A stretch of 37,913 bases of DNA, from NCBI GenBank assembly GCA_017962925.1, contig JAGCUK010000019.1, positions 1 through 37,913 on the forward strand, in the 5' to 3' direction. The stretch is from Bacteroidales bacterium (GTDB lineage: Bacteria > Bacteroidota > Bacteroidia > Bacteroidales > UBA932). How positions within the stretch are numbered: position 1 is the stretch's first letter; each line of letters opens with the position of its first letter. Shown here one piece after another: positions 32,177 to 37,913 of the stretch. The notes beneath the pieces were generated by a model that did no database searches, had not been told where the DNA came from, and saw only the letters and a list, made by a program, of their open reading frames with translations. Made by a program: the position numbers and the translations under genes.

Positions 32177-33066
32177 TTTTTCAAATCTTCTATGCACTCT
32201 TTGAGTGGCACTCTCCAGTGAGGGATGGCCACTCCGAAGGTGGATTTCACCAGACTCTTGTCCAGCACCGAATAATGCGGCCTGCGGGCACGGCTGGGAT
32301 AATCCGAGGTGCGGCAAGGGATCACTTTGCAGGCGTTTCCGGCAAGGGAGGAAATCTCACTGGCGAAATCGTACCAGCTGCAGACGCCCTCATCGGTGAA
32401 GTTAAAAATGCCCGTCGGTTTGGGGATACCGTCCTCCAGGATGCCGGTGATGAAGCGTGCCAGGTTCGGCCCGTAGGTGGGGGTGCCAAGCTGATCGCTG
32501 ACCACCTTCACTTCGGGATGGCTGGAGGTGATGCTCATCATCGTCTTCACAAAATTCCGCCCGTACTTGGAGTAGAGCCATGCGGTGCGGATGATAATAT
32601 AATTGCAGGCGGATGCCTTGACGGAGTTTTCCCCGGCGAGTTTGGTGGCTCCATAGACTCCCAGGGGCTCCGGGACCGCATTCTCTGGGATGGGCTCCGC
32701 GGCATCTCCGCCGAAAATGTAATCGGTCGAGATATGTATCAACAGGGCTTTCCGGCGCTTTGCGGTGGCAGCAAGGTTCGCGGCCGCAATATGATTCAGT
32801 TCGTCCGCCAAGCGGGTTTCATCTTCCGCCTTATCCACATTGGTATAGCCCGCGCAATTAATGATAACGTCCACATTCTCGGAATCTGCCACGATATCGA
32901 CGGTGTCCTGGTTGCAGACATCCATCCACGTGGTTTCCAGGCCGGGGACATCGCTGATATCCGTGAAGATAAAGCGATTCCGGCTGGCCTTCGCGGCATC
33001 GCGCAGGCAGCAGCCAAGTTGTCCATTGGCGCCCGTTACGAGAATATTGAGCTTTTTATCATTCAT
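32173..33066 (-). CDS. rfbD: dTDP-4-dehydrorhamnose reductase
   Basis: 297 residues. Extended short-chain dehydrogenase: GANGQLG nucleotide motif at residues about 12-18, NCAGYTNVDKAE, HISTDYIFGG, and the catalytic Tyr and Lys in YGATKLAGE. NAD(P)H-dependent last step of dTDP-L-rhamnose synthesis. First gene of a six-gene run; a TATTTTTG box lies 7 bases before the ATG. Confidence 0.96.
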   Translation of the reverse strand: MNDKKLNILVTGANGQLGCCLRDAAKASRNRFIFTDISDVPGLETTWMDVCNQDTVDIVADSENVDVIINCAGYTNVDKAEDETRLADELNHIAAANLAATAKRRKALLIHISTDYIFGGDAAEPIPENAVPEPLGVYGATKLAGENSVKASACNYIIIRTAWLYSKYGRNFVKTMMSITSSHPEVKVVSDQLGTPTYGPNLARFITGILEDGIPKPTGIFNFTDEGVCSWYDFASEISSLAGNACKVIPCRTSDYPSRARRPHYSVLDKSLVKSTFGVAIPHWRVPLKECIEDLKK

Positions 33067-33073
33067 TATCTTA

Positions 33074-33088
33074 CAAAAATAGTTATTT
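33074..33088. repeat. 15-base direct repeat, copy 1
   Basis: CAAAAATAGTTATTT. On the minus strand its first 8 bases are the TATTTTTG -7 box in front of rfbD. It also contains the stop codon of the 96-residue gene. An identical copy lies at 33699-33713; the two small AT-rich genes are between them. Confidence 0.85.
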
Positions 33089-33373
33089 CTTTAATTTTTC
33101 TTTCAGTTTCATGTATTCTAATAGGTATTTTTTATCTCTATCATTATCATCAGTGCAAACAATCGGTTCATCAACATTAACATATCTAATAATCAAAGAA
33201 TCAAGACTGTGAAGATCTTCGGAAAGCCAAACAACTGGCTTAAGCTGATCGTTGATTCCACTAAGAAACACCCGGAAATGCCCCTCCTTGTTTGATATCT
33301 GTAACATCGAGCGATAATTGTCGAAAGGACCAAAAACCTCTTTTCCGTTATAATTGACCATTATACCTTTCAT
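33083..33373 (-). CDS. Small AT-rich protein of unknown function (96 aa)
   Basis: 96 residues, no signal peptide or membrane segment, C-terminus very rich in Lys (YMKLKEKLKK). The body (VNYNGKEVFGPFDNYRSMLQIS, GHFRVFLSG, VVWLSEDLHSLDSLI) looks like a compact alpha/beta fold. I do not recognise a family. It overlaps the upstream 93-residue gene by ATGA and ends inside the 15-base repeat. Base composition is much more AT-rich than the rfb and rnhA genes on either side, suggesting acquisition as a pair. Confidence 0.7.
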   Translation of the reverse strand: MKGIMVNYNGKEVFGPFDNYRSMLQISNKEGHFRVFLSGINDQLKPVVWLSEDLHSLDSLIIRYVNVDEPIVCTDDNDRDKKYLLEYMKLKEKLKK

Positions 33374-33651
33374 ATCAATCCCTTCTTTTTTAAATAATCC
33401 TCAAGTGTGTGGAATCTGCGCAAATCCCGCTCATAGACAGATTCATGATCTTCAAAAACGGTCACAAAAACGTCTTCATCAAAAGATAAAGCTTCCGGGG
33501 GGAGAATGTGTTCAATTCCGTTGCCTATTAGATCGAGACTCGCAGAAGCCCCTCCATTTTTATCCTGAGCGACCATAAAAAGAATCAAATCAGACCCCGT
33601 GGCGTCAACAGAAAATGATTTCCCCTTCAGTGCTACTTCAATCCTGTCCAT
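33370..33651 (-). CDS. Small AT-rich acidic protein of unknown function (93 aa)
   Basis: 93 residues from ATG 33651 (MDRIEVALKGKSFSV); an in-frame TTG at 33690 would add 13 residues. Acidic; the N-terminal two thirds look like beta strands (SDLILFMVAQDKNGGASASL, IEHILPPEALSF, DVFVTVFEDHES) and the end is helical (RFHTLEDYLKKKGLI). No recognised family or catalytic motif. Coupled to the 96-residue gene by ATGA. Two small partners in this arrangement could be an immunity, antitoxin or regulator pair, but nothing in the sequence proves that. Confidence 0.65.
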   Translation of the reverse strand: MDRIEVALKGKSFSVDATGSDLILFMVAQDKNGGASASLDLIGNGIEHILPPEALSFDEDVFVTVFEDHESVYERDLRRFHTLEDYLKKKGLI

Positions 33652-33698
33652 ATCTAATAACTCTTTGCTAAATAGCCTATCAAGTACCAATAATTACT

Positions 33699-33716
33699 CA
33701 AAAATAGTTATTTTTG
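33699..33716. promoter_or_regulatory. Divergent -7 palindrome and 15-base repeat copy 2
   Basis: CAAAAATA-GT-TATTTTTG is a perfect inverted repeat. Each arm is a TATTTTTG -7 box: the plus-strand arm (33709-33716) faces rnhA, whose ATG is 6 bases further; the minus-strand arm (33706-33699) faces the two small genes. Its first 15 bases are copy 2 of the repeat at 33074-33088. No clear -33 TTTG on either side. Confidence 0.6.
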
Positions 33717-33722
33717 TTGAAA

Positions 33723-34205
33723 ATGGAAGGAAAACCAATTATATACCTCTACACCGACGGGGCGGCCAGTGGCAATCCGGGGCCTGGCGGATGGGGCGCC
33801 GTACTGATCTGCGGAAACCTACGCAAAGAGATGTCCGGGGGCTTCGCTCTCACCACCAACAACAGAATGGAATTGCTGGCAGTGATCATGGGGCTGGAGG
33901 CGGTGAAATGGGAGCACGCGGATATCGAGGTCTGGAGCGACTCTTCCTATGTGGTGAAGGCGGTGGAGGAGAAATGGCTGGACAATTGGCTCGCAACAGG
34001 GTTCAAGAAAAAGAAGAATCAAGATTTGTGGTTGCGTTTTCTGCCCCTGTACCGGAAGCACAATGTGACGTTCCATTGGCTCAAGGGGCATGCGGGGCAT
34101 CCCGAAAACGAACGTTGCGACCAGCTTGCAGTGGCGGCCTACGGACAACCCGGGCTCCCCAAAGATGAAGGTTACGAAATAGAAGACAACACTTTAGGAT
34201 TATGA
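33723..34205 (+). CDS. rnhA: Ribonuclease HI
   Basis: 160 residues from ATG 33723; a TTG at 33714 overlaps the promoter and is rejected. It degrades RNA in RNA-DNA hybrids. The four acidic residues are visible: Asp in YLYTDGAASGNPGPGGWG, Glu in NNRMELLAVI, Asp in VWSDSSYVVKA and the last Asp in ENERCDQLA; KGHAGHPENE is the substrate loop. The ATG of pdxA overlaps its stop (ATGA). Confidence 0.96.
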   Translation: MEGKPIIYLYTDGAASGNPGPGGWGAVLICGNLRKEMSGGFALTTNNRMELLAVIMGLEAVKWEHADIEVWSDSSYVVKAVEEKWLDNWLATGFKKKKNQDLWLRFLPLYRKHNVTFHWLKGHAGHPENERCDQLAVAAYGQPGLPKDEGYEIEDNTLGL

Positions 34206-35293
34206 AAGATAACAAGCTTGTAGTAGGCATTACGCAGGGCGACAGCAACGGCATCGGATATGAAGTGATTATCAAGGCGCTGAGTGACCCCCGCATACTC
34301 GATATGCTCACTCCGGTTGTGTACGGGTCGAGCAAGATTTTCAGTTTCTACCGCAAATCCATCCCTGAAATAGAGCAGATGGACACCAACGCCATCTCTT
34401 CCGCCTCAGAGGCCCACACCAAGCGTGTGAATATAGTCAACTGCCTGCCGGACAACGTGTTTGCCGAGCCCGGCGGAGCCACCGCAGAATCCGCCAAGGC
34501 GGCCATTACCGCGTTGGACTGGGCCGTGCGGGACCTCAAGGCCGGCAAGATCGACGTGCTGGTGACTGGCCCCATCAACAAGAAGGCCATCGTGGCCGAG
34601 GGTTTCGGCTTCCCCGGCCATACCGAGTTCCTGCAGGAGGCTTTCGGAGTGAAGGATGTGACCATGTTGATGATCAGCGAACGCCTGAAGGTGGGCGTGG
34701 TGACCGGCCATATTCCGTTGAAGGATGTTCCCGGCGCCATCACCGAAGAGAAAATCCTGAGCAAACTCCGTCTGATGAAGGAGAGTCTGGAGAAGGATTT
34801 CGGCATCGCGAATCCTCGCATCGGCGTGCTGAGTCTCAACCCTCACAGCGGAGACAGCGGCTTGCTCGGCACCGAAGAGCAGAACATTATCATCCCTGCC
34901 GTCCGGAAGGCTGTGGAAGAAGGCATCATGGCCTTCGGGCCCTTCTCCCCTGACGGTTATTTCGGGATGGGCCACTACGAGCAGTTCGACGCCACTCTGG
35001 CGATGTATCACGACCAGGGCCTGGCACCGTTCAAGGCAATCGCCTTCGAAGACGGCGTGAACTATTCCGCCGGTCTTCCCGTGGTGCGCACCTCGCCGGA
35101 CCACGGCACGGCATTCGAACTTGCCGGGCGCGACGAAGCCGATCCCCGCTCGATGCGCGCGGCTATCTTCGCAGCTATAGATATCTGGAAGCACCGCCAG
35201 GCCTGGAAGGCCCTGCAGGATGGCAAGATGCCGGAGCAGAAGCCCATCGACGACGACAAACCCGAACGCCCCGGCCGCCCTCAGATAGCGTAA
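34202..35293 (+). CDS. pdxA: 4-hydroxythreonine-4-phosphate dehydrogenase
   Basis: 363 residues. NAD-dependent step of the DXP-dependent vitamin B6 pathway. Visible are VGITQGDSNGIGYEVI, VTGPINKKA and PGHTEFLQE, the metal His in VVTGHIPLKDVP, SLNPHSGDSGLLG, the second His in AMYHDQGLAPFK and VRTSPDHGTAFELAG. The C-terminus carries a charged proline-rich tail (DDDKPERPGRPQ) not needed for the fold. It ends directly against the stop of the convergent DUF1232 gene, with no bases between. Confidence 0.96.
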   Translation: MKDNKLVVGITQGDSNGIGYEVIIKALSDPRILDMLTPVVYGSSKIFSFYRKSIPEIEQMDTNAISSASEAHTKRVNIVNCLPDNVFAEPGGATAESAKAAITALDWAVRDLKAGKIDVLVTGPINKKAIVAEGFGFPGHTEFLQEAFGVKDVTMLMISERLKVGVVTGHIPLKDVPGAITEEKILSKLRLMKESLEKDFGIANPRIGVLSLNPHSGDSGLLGTEEQNIIIPAVRKAVEEGIMAFGPFSPDGYFGMGHYEQFDATLAMYHDQGLAPFKAIAFEDGVNYSAGLPVVRTSPDHGTAFELAGRDEADPRSMRAAIFAAIDIWKHRQAWKALQDGKMPEQKPIDDDKPERPGRPQIA

Positions 35294-35728
35294 TTATTCC
35301 GGTTTTGTAACCCTGACATCGTACCCGAACCAATCGTTCAGGGTATCGTTCACCTTTTGCTCCACGGCGGGAGTCATGCATCCGGATACCTTTTTCCATA
35401 CCCAGCCGATTACAGCCGCGTCGTCCACCAGGCCCAGCAGGCCGAGGGTTTTCTTGGGAAGGAGGTCGTGAGGAACCACGATGTAGATAATCCCCGCATA
35501 CACCAACGCCTTGTCTTTAGGGGAAAGGTCACCGTCGGTCAGCGCATAATAGAAGCGCAGCACGATCCGGGTCGCTTCCCTCCCCGCACGCTTGGAATAC
35601 TCGGTAATCTTGATCCACGCATTCTTGGCCGGACGCGTCCAGTCCGCATCCTTAACCTTCGCAACCAACGACGCCACCGGTTTCTTGAGCATTGAGTAAA
35701 TGAGTATGAGAAGACAGATAGTAAGCAT
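35294..35728 (-). CDS. DUF1232 (YkvA-type) membrane protein
   Basis: 144 residues. Short hydrophobic N-terminus (MLTICLLILIYSML), a basic helix, then the DUF1232 core at about residues 62-110: YYALTDGDLSPKDKALVYAGIIYIVVPHDLLPKKTLGLLGLVDDAAVIGW. The PHDLLP and LGLVDDAAV pieces match the family signature. Function of DUF1232 proteins is not established; they are small membrane-associated proteins. It starts 6 bases after the GH3 gene and is probably co-transcribed with it. Confidence 0.85.
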   Translation of the reverse strand: MLTICLLILIYSMLKKPVASLVAKVKDADWTRPAKNAWIKITEYSKRAGREATRIVLRFYYALTDGDLSPKDKALVYAGIIYIVVPHDLLPKKTLGLLGLVDDAAVIGWVWKKVSGCMTPAVEQKVNDTLNDWFGYDVRVTKPE

Positions 35729-35734
35729 GGCTGT

Positions 35735-37913
35735 TTAGTATATTACCGTTAGTTTGTCGGCAGCGAGAGTGCCGGTGGTGACGAGGATGCGGAGTTCCGA
35801 GGCCCTGGTGGGCGCGAAAGTCCTTTCGACAGAGTTGCCAGTGCGAATAGTGGCTTTGTCCAGCGTGGTGTAGAGGCCGCCGCCGAAGGTGGTCTGGATT
35901 TCAATCTTGCAATCGGAATCCGGCCCCCACTCCAGCATAATGCCCTTAACCTCCTTATCCTGATCTACCGGCACGGTTACGAAATCTCCCCTATTCAACA
36001 CCACCGGGAAGGGGCCTTCTTCAGCCACGGAGCAACCCGCAGGCATGCTGCCGTCCGGGTTTAAGATAGTCAGACGCTGTTGCAAGCCCATATCCACAGA
36101 TGAAGGCCTCACCATAATATTGAATTCACCGGGCTCGATTACATGCTTGAAGTTTGCATCCAGCAATTCGAAGGCTTCGGGACCAAGAACAAAGCGGACC
36201 GTCTTGGTCTCCCCCGGCTTCAGCGACACACGCTCGAAACCGCGGAGCAGCTTCTCATAAACGGTGATGGATGATACACGGTCATGCAGATACAACTGAA
36301 CAATCTCGTCTCCTGCACGGCTGCCGGTATTAGTAATATCTACCGAAACCTCCAGACCCTCCCCCGGCTTGATTGAAGTCGAAGAAAGCTTTAAACCAGA
36401 GTATTTAAATGTAGTATAACTCAAGCCATAACCGAAGTTATACAGCGCCCCGTTTACACGGGCCTGTGTGCCGTCGAGGCCGGGCCTGTTATCTGCATCT
36501 ATCTGAGAATTAGGCTTGTACGGGAAATTGAAAGGAATCTGCCCGACCGTCTTCGGGAAGGTCACGGTGAGCTTGCCGCTCGGGTTATAATCCCCCAGCA
36601 GAGCCATGGCGACGGCGGTGCCGCCATACTGCCCGGGATACCAGGCTTCCAGAATCGCATTCGCATTGCGGGCTGCCCAGTTTATCGACAGAGGACGGCC
36701 GTTCACCAGCACCACCACAAGCGGCTTACCGAGTTTTTTCAACTCCATCAAAAGTCTGTTCTGGTGCCCAGGCAACTCCAGCGAACTGCGGCTGCGGTTC
36801 TCTCCACAAGTGCGTTTGTTTCCGCCCACCACGGCAACAATCAGATCGGACTGGCGGGCCGCGGCGATGGCTTCGTCGATCTGCGCCTGCTCCTCGGCAT
36901 CCGGTTCCACTGGAATCAGTTCCGAATCCGGCCAGGACTTATCGACGACCTCGCAACCCTTCACGTAGCGCACCTCAGCCTTGCCTTCGAGCGCAGTCGC
37001 CAATCCCCCATAAACCGAAACGTTCTCAGTATGCCGGGGGCCATAGTGCAGGTTGGCATAGGCGGTGTCATCCGCATTCGGGCCCACCACCAGCACGCGG
37101 CCGTACTTGGATGCGTCCAGCGGCAGCACGCCATCGTTTTTCAGCAGCACGAGACTTTCCAGCGATGCCCGGAGGGCCACCTTCGCATTCTCGGGGCCTG
37201 CCACCACGGCATCGGCCGTCTTGAAATCTTCTTGATACGGATGATCGAAGAGGCCTACCGTGAACTTCACCCGCAGGATGTCGCGCACGCGCTCATCGAT
37301 TGTATCCATGGAGATGCTCCCCTCCTCAACCAGTTCCCTCAGAGGCAGCACATAGCTGTCCGGACTGCGGAAGGTGCAGCGCACGTTCAGGCCTGCTTCC
37401 ACGCTCTGGCGCACGGCCTCTTTCATGTCGGCGGCGGTGCGATGCTTCATGTAGAGATATTCCACCGCATCACTGTCCGAGACCACATATCCGCGGAAGC
37501 CGAAATCCCCGCGCAGACGCTCGTAAAGCCAATAGTGACTCCCCTGCACGGGCGAACCGTCATAGTCGTTATAGCAGCTCATCGCACCCATCAGCCCAGC
37601 CCTCTTGATAACCTCTCTCCAGGGATAGACGTGGATATTCTCCATCTCGTGGCGGGACATCTGCGGATCCGTGCGGGCCATCCCTTCGCGGGCGCCCTTG
37701 TTGTTCGAATAACCGAGATAATGCTTGCCCGTCGCAGCCACGCCGCCATCCTCCTGAAGACCCTTCACCATCTGCACGCCAAGCTCGGCAACCAAGTAGG
37801 GATCCTCGCCGTAAACCTCCTCATAACGGCCCCAGCGCTGATCGCGCCCGACATCAAGGATGGGTGCATAAACATTGGTATAGCCCAACAGTCGGGCTTC
37901 CTGGCCGGTAATG
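35735..37913 (-). CDS. GH3 glycosidase (5' part outside window)
   Basis: The frame is open to the window end (726 codons visible), so the start and any signal peptide lie outside. The N-terminal TIM barrel shows GYTNVYAPILDVGRDQRWGR, the substrate Lys-His of ATGKHYLGYS, and the nucleophile Asp in GYVVSDSDAVEYL. The alpha/beta sandwich domain follows (ESLVLLKNDGVLPL, VVGPNADD, GENRSRSSLELPG) and then a fibronectin-like domain (YNFGYGLSYTTF to about PEAFELLD). The last 100 residues or so (FVTVPVDQDKEVKGIMLEW to LTVIY) form an extra beta-rich, discoidin-like tail beyond the usual GH3 end. Likely a periplasmic beta-glucosidase or beta-xylosidase. Confidence 0.94.
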   Translation of the reverse strand, partial: ITGQEARLLGYTNVYAPILDVGRDQRWGRYEEVYGEDPYLVAELGVQMVKGLQEDGGVAATGKHYLGYSNNKGAREGMARTDPQMSRHEMENIHVYPWREVIKRAGLMGAMSCYNDYDGSPVQGSHYWLYERLRGDFGFRGYVVSDSDAVEYLYMKHRTAADMKEAVRQSVEAGLNVRCTFRSPDSYVLPLRELVEEGSISMDTIDERVRDILRVKFTVGLFDHPYQEDFKTADAVVAGPENAKVALRASLESLVLLKNDGVLPLDASKYGRVLVVGPNADDTAYANLHYGPRHTENVSVYGGLATALEGKAEVRYVKGCEVVDKSWPDSELIPVEPDAEEQAQIDEAIAAARQSDLIVAVVGGNKRTCGENRSRSSLELPGHQNRLLMELKKLGKPLVVVLVNGRPLSINWAARNANAILEAWYPGQYGGTAVAMALLGDYNPSGKLTVTFPKTVGQIPFNFPYKPNSQIDADNRPGLDGTQARVNGALYNFGYGLSYTTFKYSGLKLSSTSIKPGEGLEVSVDITNTGSRAGDEIVQLYLHDRVSSITVYEKLLRGFERVSLKPGETKTVRFVLGPEAFELLDANFKHVIEPGEFNIMVRPSSVDMGLQQRLTILNPDGSMPAGCSVAEEGPFPVVLNRGDFVTVPVDQDKEVKGIMLEWGPDSDCKIEIQTTFGGGLYTTLDKATIRTGNSVERTFAPTRASELRILVTTGTLAADKLTVIY

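Noticed and set aside
32177-32317. Longer N-terminus for rfbC starting at 32317
   Set aside because: The 47 extra residues lie inside rfbD; the family begins near MTIEHTSIPD and the ATGA overlap supports 32176.

Overview
This 37.9-kb window is a chromosomal segment from a member of the Bacteroidetes, most likely the order Bacteroidales. The evidence is the promoter type (TTTG, 19-21 bases, TAnnTTTG), the near absence of Shine-Dalgarno sequences, and families typical of the group: BACON-DUF4886 lipoprotein, DUF4837 lipoprotein, HU-CCDC81 protein, DUF6515 protein, DUF4922-SpoIID fusion, fused DAHP synthase/chorismate mutase and a lipoprotein GalM. By eye the GC content is in the high fifties, which suggests a Rikenellaceae-like or related gut lineage, but the genus cannot be fixed from this.

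Layout. (1) 1-6396, minus: murI, two glycosyltransferases, prfB, class I fumarase and a truncated AsmA/TamB-like protein, tightly packed in one direction. (2) 6545-12673, minus: a HU-CCDC81 membrane protein, a Nudix hydrolase, a DUF4922-SpoIID fusion, an AmpG-like permease and a Ser-rich DUF6515 protein, probably a cell-wall or muropeptide-recycling cluster. (3) 12774-14100: tRNA-Asn, then an AT-rich stretch with one exported protein that looks acquired. (4) 14125-19741, minus: hexose phosphomutase, LysM-M23 peptidase, GalM lipoprotein, BACON-DUF4886 lipoprotein. (5) 20059-21405, plus: a secreted GH39-like glycosidase. (6) 21436-22406, minus: ruvX-def; divergent from it, 22430-27285, plus: degenerate M23 protein, dxr, rseP, DUF4837 lipoprotein, tRNA-Glu, rpsT, tRNA-Pro. 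(7) 27286-27689: about 400 bases without a gene, dense in hairpins and direct repeats. (8) 33066-27690, minus: six genes with overlapping ends, rfbD-rfbC-pheA-aminotransferase-tyrA-aroG/CM, joining dTDP-rhamnose synthesis to aromatic amino acid synthesis. (9) 33083-33651, minus: two small AT-rich genes of unknown function lying between two copies of a 15-base repeat. (10) rnhA-pdxA (plus), DUF1232 protein and a GH3 glycosidase (minus) cut by the window end.

Most of the window is ordinary housekeeping and envelope biology. The points most worth a second look are the repeat-flanked two-gene insert between rfbD and rnhA, the apparently cytoplasmic SpoIID fusion beside AmpG, the hairpin/repeat array after tRNA-Pro, a run of promoters whose -7 box sits only 4-7 bases from the start codon (predicted leaderless mRNAs), and an RF2 gene without the programmed frameshift. 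I saw no CRISPR array, transposase, integrase or phage gene.
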